The notes under the pieces: model-generated | The model's database searches: none | What the model was told of the DNA's origin: nothing | Seen by the model: the letters and a program-made list of their open reading frames with translations, nothing else | In this document: piece after piece, positions 1-10,933 of the stretch | Layout of the letters: each line of letters opens with the position of its first letter | How positions within the stretch are numbered: the first letter of the stretch is position 1 | NCBI GenBank assembly: GCA_027943335.1 | Contig: BSBK01001583.1 | Location: 377,001-441,000 of the forward strand | Direction: 5' to 3' | DNA: 64,000 nucleotides | Source of the DNA: Chamaecyparis obtusa | Taxonomy: Eukaryota; Streptophyta; Pinopsida; Cupressales; Cupressaceae | Translations under genes and position numbers: made by a program

Positions 1-795
1 CTCTACATAATAGGGAAGTTTGGAGCCTTGTGTATCATATGATCTACATTGGGGGTGGCTACAAGAAGTTGAGTCCCACTTTTGGCCAAAAAGTGGAAGC
101 GTTTTCTCTATTTTTAAAAATTTTTGTCAATTGATGTCCAAATTTGAAGCACTTAAAGATTGAATTTTGAAAAACTTTAGTAATATAAAATTTAGTGCTC
201 AGAATCTAGTTTTCAAACATGTAATTTATTTCAATACCCACTGTCCACATGGTATAAATTGAATTTTAGTATGCATGTCTAAAAACCACTTTTTCAAAAT
301 GCCCGTTTCAGGACCACACCTCACGTGTGTACGAACACCCTTTTTTGAAGTAAATGAATGTATTTTTGGGAATCATTTTGGGAAAAGGTACCTAAAATAT
401 TAAAAATTGGTCAAAATATTTTATCTTATTTTTTTATTGAATATTTTTTTAATTAATTTTTAATTGACTATAAAGTACATTTTTGAAACCTCTGGTGTAC
501 GGACACCATAATTTGATGATAACTTCACTTTTTTTCAATTTTTTTTTTTTTTAATTTGAAAATAATTCTATGTAGTTTGGTCACATATAACTCATTTTTC
601 AAAAAATGAAAAATTAAAAAAGTTATTAAAGTTTTAGTTAACCTTGGTATTTCAAGTTTAGGTACCACTTTGGCTTAATAAATATTGTATAAATATTAAA
701 ATTCATCATATCAGTATAAAATTTATATTTTTATAATCTGCACAATAAGAGCTAAAATGAGTTTTCATTTTATCAAAAAATTCATTCGGGAAGTT
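1..795. other. AT-rich stretch, nothing recognised
   Basis: No long reading frame, RNA gene or repeat boundary could be recognised. The stretch has several T- and A-runs and directly precedes the first satellite unit. Confidence 0.5.
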
Positions 796-2696
796 GTCCT
801 AAGACCCTTTAAGACACACTTGAGCGTTCCAATGTGTCAAAAGGGGTCATGGGGACTCCCTAGGGGTCCTAATGTGTGATAAGGCATACTAGGACCCCCA
901 GGAAGTCCCCATGACCCCTTTTGACACATTTGAATGCTCAAGTGTGTCCGAAGGGGTCTTAAGACCCCTTAAGACACACTTGAGTGTTCAAATGCGTGAA
1001 AAGGGGTCATGGGGACTCCCTAGGGGTCCTAATGCGTGATAAGGCATATTAGGACCCTTAGGGAGTCCCCATGACCCCTTTTGACACATTTGAATGCTCA
1101 AGTGTGTCTGAAGGGGTCCTAAGACCACTTACGACACACTTGAGCTTTCAAATGTGTCAAAAGGGGTCATGTGGACTCCCTAGGGGTCCTAACATGTGAT
1201 GAGGCGTACTAGGACCCCTAGGGAGTCCCCATGACCCCTTTTGACACATTTGAATGCTCAAGTGTGTTCGAAGGGGTTCTAAGACCCCTTACGACACACT
1301 TGAGCATTCAAATGTGTCAAAAGGGGTCATGGGGACTCCATAGGGGTCCTAATTTGTGATAAGGCATACTAAGATCCCTAGGGAGTCCCCATGACCCCTT
1401 TTGACACATTCAAATGCTCAAGTGTGTTTGAAAGGGTCCTAAGACCCCTTAAGACACACTTGAGCATTCCAATGTGTCAAAAGGGCTCATGGGGAGTTCC
1501 CAGGGGTGCTAACACATGATAAGGCATACTAGGAGCCCTAGGGAGTCCCCATGACCCCTTTTGACACATTTGAATACTCAAGTGTGTCTGAAGGGGTCCT
1601 ATGACCCCTTAAAGACACACCTGAGCATTCCAATGTGTCAAAAGGGGTCATGAGGACTTCCTAGGGGTCCTAACATGTGATAAGGCATACTAGGACCCCT
1701 AGGGAGTCCCCATGACCCCTTTTGGCACATTTGAATGCTCAAGTGTGTCCGAAGGGGTCCTAAGACCCCTTAAGACACACTTGAGCATTCTAATGTTTCA
1801 AAAGGGGTCATGGGGACTTCCTAGGGGTCCTAACATGTGATAAGGTATAATAGGACCCCTAGGGAGTCCCCATGACCCCTTTTGACACATTTGAATGCTC
1901 AAGTGTGTCCGAAGGGGCTAAGACCCCTTCGGACACACTTGAGCATTCAAATGTGTCAAAAGGGGTCATGGGGACTCCCTAGGGGTCTTAATATGCCTTA
2001 GGGATCATGGGGACTCCCTAGGGGTCTTAGTACTAAGACCCCTAGGTAGTCTTCATGACCCCATCTAACACATTTGAATGCTCAAGTGTGTCCGAAGGGG
2101 TCCTAAGACCCCTTAAGACACACTTGAGTGTTCAAATGTGTCAAAAGGGGTCATGGTTACTCCCTAGGGGTCCTAACACGTGATAAGGTGTACTAAGACC
2201 CCTAGGGAGTCCCCATGACCCCTTTTGACACATTCAAATGCTCAAGTGTGTTTGAAGGGGTCATAAGACCTCTTAAGACACACTTGAGCATTCCAATGTG
2301 TCAAAAGGGGTCATGGGGACTCCCTAGGGGTCCTAACACATGATAAGGCATACTAGAACCCGTAGGGAGTCCCCATGACCCCTTTTGACACATTTGAATG
2401 CTCAAGTGTGTCTGAAGGGGTCCTAAGACCCCTTAAGACACACTTGAGCATTCCAATGTGTCAAAAGGGGTCATGGGGACTCCCTAGGGGTCTTGACACA
2501 TGATAAGGGATACTAGGACCCCTATGGAGTCCCCATGACCCCTTTTGAAACATTAGAATGCTCAATTGTGTCTTAAGGGGTCCTAAGACCCCTTAAGACA
2601 CAATTGAGCATTCTAATGTTTCAAAAGGGGTCATGGGGACTCCCTAGGGGTCCTAATACATGATAAGGCATACTAGGACCCCTAGGGAGTCCCCAT
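796..2696. repeat. 160-bp palindromic satellite, block 1
   Basis: About 12 tandem units. The landmark AAGACACACTTGAGC recurs near 811, 971, 1131, 1291, 1451, 1612, 1772, 1931, 2114, 2275, 2435 and 2595, so the period is 160 bp apart from a local rearrangement near 1985-2060. Each unit is two adjacent 80-bp inverted repeats. Hairpin A has arms beginning TTGACACATTTGAATGC around a CTAA loop. Hairpin B has arms AAGGGGTCATGGGGACTCCC / GGGAGTCCCCATGACCCCTT around a spacer of about 17 nt. The array is therefore almost its own reverse complement. It has no coding capacity. It continues at 13718 after the gypsy insertion. Confidence 0.93.
2692..2696. repeat. Target-site duplication of the gypsy element (left copy)
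   Basis: CCCAT here is repeated at 13718-13722. Removing the element and one copy restores the uninterrupted satellite motif AGTCCCCATGACCCC, which fixes both ends of the element. Confidence 0.92.
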
Positions 2697-5478
2697 TGTT
2701 AGCATGTGCAAAAAATTTCATGGCTCTAGACCTTTTCCCTTGGTCTCTATAGTTACTTTTTGGTCTCTGCCTTTAGCCCTGGTTCGAATTTTTGAAAACT
2801 AGCCATTACGTGCAAAGCCCTTTGTTATATCCTGGCCCTTTTTTATTTTGATGTTACTTTTTGTAGGTCACTTAAGGGTCCTATTTTTCATGTGCTTTAT
2901 ATTTTGGTTGGCCCCAGTGTTAACTTTTCCTAAGTTTCTACCCCCGGTAGCCTTTAATATTTCCTAAAGTCCCCTGTGCCTAGTATTTTTCCTGAAAGCC
3001 TAAGTCTCAGCATTTATTTTTTTCCTATGTTTCAGTTAATGAATCTCCTGGGCCCCTCTCTGACACCATCTCCATCTAACGGTCAACATAAGTTCTCATG
3101 AGATGTGTCAGATGCATGAGATCTTAAGACTGTCATTGATTTTTCCTGATGACGTAGTCTTTCTTTTCAAGTGGGTCCACTACCATGTTGGCATAGTTGG
3201 CATTCTCTCATTGGTCAGTGTGTTGCTGAGAGGGATCCTATCAATGGGGCCTACAGTGAAGGCTTTTCAATCTATGATCGGTGCATGATCTTAAGGAATA
3301 TTCTTCCCCTTTTAGATCATGCACCATCCGTTGATTTCAAATCTTACTCAACATGTGTCAGTGGGACCTAATTTTCCGATGGGTTAGGGGGTCCTGACAT
3401 CCGTAATCCATCTAACGACGAGTGTAAGTTCTCATGGAATCTGTCAGAGGCTTGAGATCTTATGCCAGCCATTGATCTCATTTGTCTCAAATGTATCTTT
3501 GGTGGTGGTCCCGGTGTCAGGTGGACCTGATTTGGAGGTTTTTTATTGGTCCACGCAGTATGAGGTGGAGTCCTATCAGTGGGACCTAGTTTTTAGATGT
3601 GTCAGTGGGTCATGATCCTTTCAGTGAATCGACGAACGACGTATAATCTTATGGGTTTTGTCAGAGGCTTAAGATCTTGTGATGACCATTGATTTTGTTT
3701 CTTGTCAGTGGGTTGTTAGAGTTGGGGGAAGATTCTTTATCCGATGGCGGGCATGAAATCTAATACAATCTTAGATGCATATGTGAACTTGAGATAGCTG
3801 TCGATCTTCTTGATGCGGGCCCGGTCAAGTTTCTCAGTCTTTTGGTGGTTGGGATAAATGTTTAGCGGCCTGATAAATTTTCAAAGGGTTCGCTCATTTG
3901 CATGATAAAATGGTGATGTTCTAAAAGTCTTGGCGATTCAACGAACAAGGTTGTGTGATCACTAAATCATTTGGCGGAAGTAAAAAGTGTTCTATGAACT
4001 GGCAAAAACCTTTGTCGCCAGTTTGCTAAATATGACTTGGGTCTTTTAAAAGGTAAATTATAAAGCCCACGACATAACAAGATCAGATGGTCATGACTTA
4101 AAGTGAACCTGATTTCAAATATCGACCGCCGATTTGCTGAAAATGCCATAAAGTAGCTATTTGATTTCAAATTTGAATTTGCAGAGGGTTTCCAGCGACA
4201 GGAAGTACAAAAATTTATGGTTTTAACAACTAATTTTGATTGGTTTGGTGGTGCTTGCTATTGCAGTGTGTTCCAGGTTGTGCCATGATCAATTGTAGAG
4301 ATTTGTACCATGTAAGGAGTGAACATAGAATGGCTCAAGGCATATTGCAGGGTGATTGAATAGACTAGTTTTCATGGCAATTCCTTGTTGTTTTGTACTT
4401 TTCTCGTAGATTTTCATGATTGCGAATCTGTTTGAGATTTTTTTCTTCGGGTTGCTTATGTTTCTTCCCCTACAATAAATTCTGATGTAGTTTTTGGTTG
4501 GTTGAGTTTTTGTAACCCTAACCCTAGTCACCCTAAGCTTTATGCAATCTCTTTGAGATTCCCAAGGTGGCTAGTGGTATAAGTTGTTAGTTTTTGATAG
4601 GGTCAGGGTTTGAATTTTAATCAGTCCAGAGGTTTTGATCTTGATTAGTTCTAGGGAGTTGTAGCAGGTGGTATCATATTGTATTAGATTGAATAGAACT
4701 TCCTTGTAGTCTTTTGCAGGTTATTGAAGTGGTTTTCTCTCTTCTCTGCTTTGAACATGTACATGATTCATTATACTTAATACAATTATTTCAAGCTTTC
4801 AAGTCTCTCCTTGGTGTCAATCTTGTGAATTCTAGATTTTCTAATCTATTGCATAGGATTACCTTTGTATATGTTCTAGTCTTCAGTTCTTGATCTAGGA
4901 TCAAGTGAAATATACTTTGGATAGGACATAGATTCACTTTGGTTTGTTTGCCAAAGGATGTTATAAGTAGTGGCTGGGCTGGAATGTTTGTATTTATGGC
5001 TATGAGTCTTAGATAGTAGTTGGTTCATGTTCAATGTCTATATTTGAGATTTTCCCAATGGATAATGGCACTGATTAGGGATTAGTATATTCAGTTGAGT
5101 TCAATGCTTGATTGACTCTTGTTTACTTCTTTCCATCTTCATATATCAACACCTTTTCAAGTTTTAATTGTATTTGGTTGATAGTAGTAACACCCTATAG
5201 TAATGGAGAGTCAATGAATGTGAGGTTAGCATTTAGCACTTTCTTACTATTCAATCTATTGTTTGGACCCAGTCTTTGGTGTGTGAAGTATAGTTTTCAC
5301 TGGGTTAGGTGCACCCACCTTGGTTTTTTAGAGCCAGAAATGAAGAGGGTAGTCTTGTCCCTATAGTTGGTCCAGTTACCCTAAGATCCTTATACATTTT
5401 GGAACTAACCAATCCTAAAATCAACCTAAGGCTATATTGGCAGCCTATGAGCATAAGCGTCCATTTTGAACACCAATA
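2697..5478 (+). repeat. 5' LTR of the gypsy element
   Basis: It aligns along its full length with 10934-13717. By eye, the first 65 bases differ at roughly nine positions. Short open frames inside it are not conserved between the two LTRs and are not genes. A telomere-like AACCCTAACCCTAG lies near 4514, with the same motif in the 3' LTR near 12753. Confidence 0.93.
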
Positions 5479-5675
5479 AGATGATGACTCTACTGGGGAA
5501 GTGTTACACAAGTCTATAGTAACTAGTAGGTCATCATTGAAAAATAGGGTTATTCTTGTCCCTTGTCTTATAGTCTCAATTGGATATTTGTTTAGTGGTA
5601 TTGCAAGATTCCCAATATACTTGGGTGGCAACTCAAACATCTCTGCAACAGTTCTAGTCAGTAGATTTTTATCAA
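5479..5675 (+). other. Gypsy leader between the LTR and gag
   Basis: An untranslated leader of 197 bp. The primer-binding site should start within a few bases of 5479, but the sequence there (AGATGATGACTCTACTGGGG) does not match the tRNA-iMet site that the Copia elements in this window carry. The primer tRNA is therefore unassigned. Confidence 0.5.
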
Positions 5676-7832
5676 ATGAGTTATAGAGGTACTAGGTCCT
5701 GGAGGAACAAACATCCTAAAAACATAATGGAAGAAGATATTCCAAGCACTTCCAGGCCTAGTCAGACAAGGGGAGGAAAGATGAAAAGAAATCTTTCTCA
5801 TACTTGGAGAAATAAAAAGGATACAAGACAAGAAACTCAAACCAAGCCTAGTCAAGAAGAAAATATTTTAGAATATGAAGAGGCTGTTGATTTGGGATTG
5901 AACCAGTATGAGGATGAATTTCAAGTGGGAGATGATGAGTCTGAGACTACTCTCCCTGAATTAGAAGAGATCTTTGAGGAGGTCTATGAATTGGAAAGAA
6001 GAGTCTAGGAACAAGTTGCCATCAGGCAACAAAGAGAAAAGGACAAAGAGGATAGAGTAAGACAAGCGATGATAAGGGCTGATCAGCTAAAGAGGCAGTT
6101 GTTAGATTTGGAGGCAATTAATTTTGTCCCAGAGCTTGAAAGAGCAGAGGAACAACCTATTGTGTATAAAACACATGAGATAACTAGGCCTAGAGATAAG
6201 GGCAAAAAAAAAATTGTTGGAGTGCAGATTAGTGGACTGATTCATGTGGAAAACCCATTAGATCAAGGGTTGAGATTAGATGCAAACCTTGAGAGGACTA
6301 GAAAGGAGATAGAAATATGGGCTAAAGAACTAGAGAAAGCAGAGTTGGAGGCTACTGCTGCAAAAATGAGGAAGAAGATTGATTTTCTCAAGCATACCTC
6401 AAGACCTTAAAATGTTGCTACTTCTTTCTTGGGGCAAGGTGGAAATCATGCTAACCTTGCAGCTCAAACAAATGGTATTCTGGGTGCTGCTAAAATTCCT
6501 GATGGTTCAAACACAAGGACATCTACATCTTAGGGAATGGATCCACCACATGGAGTTCCTGTTCATGAAAGGTACAAACAACTTATCTTTTTTGGTATTC
6601 CTGGTTATCCTAATGTTATTCCTGATGAAATTAGAAAGAAACTCCCTAAGTTTACTGGAAACAATGTCATTACATGTGAAGAAAATCTAAAATTTTTTAT
6701 GGATGTAATAGATGATTATAATGTTGAGCCTGATGATGTTGTAATGAATTTATTTGTACAATCTCTAATCGAGGATGCTAGGGATTGGTTTAGAGGATTG
6801 CCCCATGCTAGTATAGGATCTTGGAATGAATTTAAGAATTGTTTCAAAGAGAATTATGGAGATAAAACAAATGAGGGTTTTATTTTGAATGAATTCAATA
6901 ACATAAAAAAAAATCAAAATGAAGAGGTCCTTGAATTTAATATAACGTTCCAAAAGGCTATGCATAGACTACTGCAAGTTATCAGATTAGATGATAGGGT
7001 GTGTCTTGTGACATACTTAAATGCTTTTGATGCAAAGATGGGTTACCTCTTAAGGGATAAGAACCCTAGAAATCTTGGGGAGGCTTACAAGTTGGCTATC
7101 AACATAGAAAGTAATAGAAGAATATCAGGAAAATTAGGGAGAAGAGATGATTATAGGCCTCAAGTGAAAAACAAGAAAGAAATGGGAAGGTCTGCTAATT
7201 TTAAGCCTAAGGAGGAGGACAATCTAAAGCAAATTCTAAGTGCTTTAGAGAGTCTAAAGCCTGATGAAAAAAGAAACAATAAGGTTGCAACAAATTACAG
7301 ACAAGCTTCAAGTAATTTTAGCAGGCAACCAAGAATGCATAATTACCCATACAATACTTAGTGGAAGGATGGTAAGCCCATTTTTCCAGTTAAAAGGGAT
7401 AGGCCTGATGATAGGATTCTTGATCCTTTGCAAAGAAATTTAGTTAACATGAATGATGATATCCCATGGTGTATTATTTTTCAGTCTCCTCATAGTCCAG
7501 AGAATTGTGTTATTGCTTTGAATTTACCTGATAACCAAGAACAAGATGAGAAATATGATAGGAGTGGTTGTGGAATGACTTCTTCACATGCATGGGATGA
7601 GGTTGACTCTACTGATGATGAGGAGGAAGAATTTGATGATGTTGGATGTGGTGCAGTGAAGTGTGAGGAACATGTTTCCTTAAGGAGACCCTCTGATGAG
7701 GAAATTGCACAAATCACTACAGACATGGTCACTCAAGCTAGGAGTAATTACAATTTGAGAAGCAGGACAGTTGGAGGCACAAGTGGTAAACCAGGTAGCA
7801 TGTTTATGAAGAATTCTAAAAGGAACACATAA
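5676..7832 (+). pseudogene. gag: Gypsy gag (broken)
   Basis: This is the capsid-type region of the gypsy element. It starts at ATG 5676 and stays in one frame, broken by stops at 6006, 6408, about 6532, 7359 and 7830. Residues 1-230 are charged and coil-like. The block from 6537 to 7150 has the retrotransposon gag pattern, with motifs such as IPGYPNVIPDEIRKKLPKF, DWFRGLP, SWNEFKNCFKENYG and EEVLEFNITFQ. The segment 7428-7832 is an acidic linker toward the protease. No CCHC zinc knuckle is visible, unlike the Copia gags in this window. Most stops are TAG where CAG would restore the frame, consistent with C-to-T decay. It is not expected to make a working capsid. Confidence 0.88.
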
Positions 7833-7994
7833 CAACATGAGGAAAAGGAAAAGGGTGCTGGTGTTGTCAGTCAGGTTAAAATAAAAAAGAAGAGTGGGCC
7901 TACTGCAATACCTAAGGGTAAAGTAAAGACATTAGAAGTAGCTGTCCCCATACCTCAAAAGGAAGATGAATTTGTACAAAAGAGTAACTCTGAC

Positions 7995-8879
7995 TTGATT
8001 GTACAAAAAGAGGATAAAGGTATCTCTAAGATTAAGGAAGATATGGGCAACCATTCTTATGTTCCCATTGATATGACTAAATTGCTTTCACAAATAACTG
8101 TCAAGGTTCCATTGTTAGAAATGATGAGAATAGAAGAGCACAAGGCCAAGGCCTTGGATTGGGTAAATGGTGCCTCTTCCATAAAGGTCCAAAAAATGAA
8201 TAGAGGTGAAAAGCATGTGGCTACTTTAGATGACACACTTGACAGTAAAAATGAAGAAATTGTCTCTGAGATTCCTTAGAGGTATTTGGATGCAAACATT
8301 GTAAATACTAGATCAGGGACAGTTGATCCTTTTTTATTGTCACTTATGATAAATGGAAAATTATTGAAGAATTGCATGATTGATTCTGGAGCATCAAACA
8401 CTGTCATGCCTACAGAGATCATGAAGTCATTGGGAATAAAGGTTGATACACCTCATGGAGGATGCCAAGCTATGGACTCAAGAGAGGTGCCAGTTATTGG
8501 TACCATTAAGGCTTTGCCTTATAAATTAGCCACATTTCCTAACAAACAATTAACTATGAGTGTTCTTGTAGTCGACATTGCCCCTCAATATGGAATGTTG
8601 TTATCTAGAAAGTGGAGTGCCTCGATGGGAGGAAGTATTCAATGTGACTTGTCCTTTGCCACTTTCAGTATTGAAGGTGAAAGTGTGAAAGTTTCAAGGG
8701 AAGCTAGAACTCCACATATGATTGAGGAGGATGAAGAGGACAATATGAATTATTTTGTGGACACTGACATTAGTTCTTTCCAAGTTCAGGAGAGAGAGAT
8801 GAAAGAGAAGGTCAAGCCTATCTTTCTAGCTGATGACAAGAGTAACATGGTAGAAGGTAATGTATTATGGACCTTGTAG
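7995..8879 (+). pseudogene. Gypsy gag-pol linker and aspartic protease (broken)
   Basis: This continues the gag frame. 7995-8279 is a linker ending in TAG. 8286-8879 is a retropepsin-like aspartic protease domain of about 110 residues with the active-site motif CMIDSGASNTVMP near 8375-8410 and the downstream hydrophobic flap and YGMLLSRKW region typical of plant gypsy proteases. The catalytic DSG is intact. In a live element it would cut the gag-pol polyprotein. The frame ends at TAG 8877, just before an RNase-H-like motif. Confidence 0.87.
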
Positions 8880-8945
8880 TTTGATGGAGCAAGTTCAAAG
8901 GAAGGTGCTGGAGTAGGAGTGCTATTGATATCCCCAAGTGAAATC
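8880..8945 (+). pseudogene. RNase-H-like fragment between protease and RT
   Basis: In the pol frame the translation begins FDGASSKEGAGVGVLLISPS, the start of a second (archaeal-type) RNase H found in plant Tat-lineage gypsy elements. There it normally follows RT-RNase H. Here it sits right after the protease, and only the first strand or two remain before the frame enters the RT thumb motif RMLKKEAKIEW. Identification rests on one short motif. The order suggests deletion or template switching. Confidence 0.6.
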
Positions 8946-9404
8946 GGTATCCCTATCTCTAGGATGTTGAAAAAGGAGGCAAAGATTGAGTGGAATGAAG
9001 AAGTAGATGAATCTTTTAGAAGTATCAAAAGGGCCATCAAGGATGCTCTAGTTTTAAGGACACCTGATTATGGTAAGCCCATGTAGATATTTTCTTTTGC
9101 TTCTTATCATACAGTTGCAGCAATTTTATTACAAAAGAATTCAGATGGATATGAACAACCCATATCATTTTTTAGTAAATCCTTACAAGCAGCAGAATTG
9201 AAATATGATATTACTGAGAAATAGGCTTATGCCTTAGTCAAAGAAGTCAAGGCTTTTAGATGTTATCTTATAGGAGCTAAGGTGGTTGCTTATGTTCCTA
9301 GTGCTACAGTTAAGGATATATTGGTGCAACAAGAAGTTTTAGGAAAAAAATGTAGATGGATCAATAGGATCTAAGAATTTAATATTGATATCCAAATTAA
9401 AAAA
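8946..9404 (+). pseudogene. Gypsy RT thumb and RNase H; RT palm missing
   Basis: The frame reads the RT thumb/connection (KKEAKIEWNEEVDESFRSIK) and then the RT-linked RNase H (ALVLRTPDYGKPM, HTVAAILLQKNSDGYEQPI, FSKSLQAAELKYDITEK, AYALVKEVKAFRCYL). Stops are at about 9084, 9222 and 9372. The polymerase fingers and palm, including the YxDD box, are absent: only about 70 bp separate the protease frame from the thumb, where about 600 bp would be expected. The element cannot encode its own reverse transcriptase. Confidence 0.85.
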
Positions 9405-10885
9405 TTGGTAAGAGGCTTAGGTCTTGCAAAGTTAATGGCACAAAGCAATTTAGTTGCAAATCATGTGAATGTGTTAGAAGAAGAACAAAGGCCATACATT
9501 TGTGATATGGATTATTGTGATTGGTACAAAGATGTTATTGGTTACTTGCAGAAATTGGTCCTTCCCCCTGAGATGGATGAAAATAGAAGGAGAACTATCA
9601 AGTTGCAATCTGCAAGGTATGCCATTATACATGGTAAGTTGTGGTGGACAAGCAATGAAGGAGTATTGCTAAAATGCATAGATCATGAGAGGTCTAAGGC
9701 TCTAATAAAGGAAATGCACCAAGGTGTATGTGGAGGACATTATATGGCAAAGACCACAGCCCACAAGATCCTTAGGTCTAGATTTTGGTGGCCTACAATT
9801 TTTAAGGATACCCATCAGTTTGTAAGAAAATGTGATGCATGTCAGAGATTTGCTGGAAAGTTGAAGTTTAATGGGAATTTACCACTCAGACCTATTGCAG
9901 TTCAGACTCCATTCTAGAAGTGGGGTATTGACTTCATTGGGGAAATTCCAAATAAGTCTAGTGGTGGACATTCTTACATACTAGTGGCAACAGACTATTT
10001 TACTAAGTGGGTTGAAGCTATCCCCACTAGAAAGGCTACTAGTAGAGTGGTGACAAATTTTATGATGTAAAACATTCTTACCAGGTTTGGTTGCCTAGAG
10101 GTAATTGTGGTTGATAATGCAATGTGTTTTAGATCACAAGATTTTAGTATTTTTGTCAGCAGTATGGGATACACATTTCATTTTCTTCTCCATATCATCC
10201 ACAAGGAAATGGCCAAGCTGAGCCCAGTAATAAAAGTCTGATTAAGATTCTCAAGAGAGTGTTGGACAAGAATAAGAAAGCCTAGGACTCAAAGTTATGG
10301 TGGGCACTGTGGGCTGACAGGGTAACTGTAAAGAGGGCCATAGGTTGTGCTCCATTTGATTTGGTATATGGAATAGGTGCTAGATTGCCTAAAAATAATC
10401 TATTGTAGATGTACAAATTTATCCAAGCATATGATGAAGACTTGAATGATGAAATGAGAGTAAGAATGGATGAACTGACCCAATTGGAAGAGGTAAGGAG
10501 GGATGCACATGAAAGAAATGAGGCATTGCAGAGACAATGTAAGAATTTGTTTGATAGGAGGGCCACCCAAAGAAGTTTTGAAATTGATGACCTCGTCTTG
10601 ATGTGGAATGCAAGGTTGGAAGATAAGGGGAAGCATGGAAAGTTTGATCCAATTTGGTTGGGCCCTTATCTTATTGAAAGCAAATGGGGGATAGATTCTT
10701 ATGTTCTGAAAGATTTAACTGGTGGTACTTTGGAATTGCCTATTCATGGACAATTCCTAAAGTTTTACTTCTTCGGAAGTATCTTTTCCATGAGCAGTAA
10801 TTTAGGTTTTCCCTTGTGCAGTTGTTTGTTTTTGCTTTTTGTGTGTCAAAGTTTTGAGTTGGTCTACTCTTCCAAGAGATTCTAG
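9405..10885 (+). pseudogene. Gypsy integrase with GPY/F tail (frameshifted)
   Basis: The integrase has an N-terminal HHCC zinc domain (His residues in EMHQGVCGGH, Cys residues in KCDACQRF, 9710-9850). The core follows from 9918 (KWGIDFIG, VATDYFTKWVEA and VVDNA give the first two acids). The GNGQAEPSNKSLIK block with the third acid lies around 10206-10245 in a frame shifted by one base near 10185. The C-terminal end (10409-10885) contains the GPY/F motif (FDPIWLGPYLI) and then LPIHGQFLKFYF, a usual pol end in plant gypsy elements. Stops are at 9915 and about 10068, with two more between 10280 and 10410. Confidence 0.9.
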
Positions 10886-10933
10886 CTTGCTCGTTGTATC
10901 TGGAGGAGATACATGTCCCTGAGTATGAGCCAA

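Noticed and set aside
796..2696. CRISPR-like array
   Set aside because: Repeats and spacers are not separable, units are 160 bp and palindromic, and the rest of the window is plant nuclear DNA.
3103..5686. Small open frames inside the gypsy 5' LTR
   Set aside because: The same positions in the 3' LTR have different lengths or stops, and no protein motif is present.
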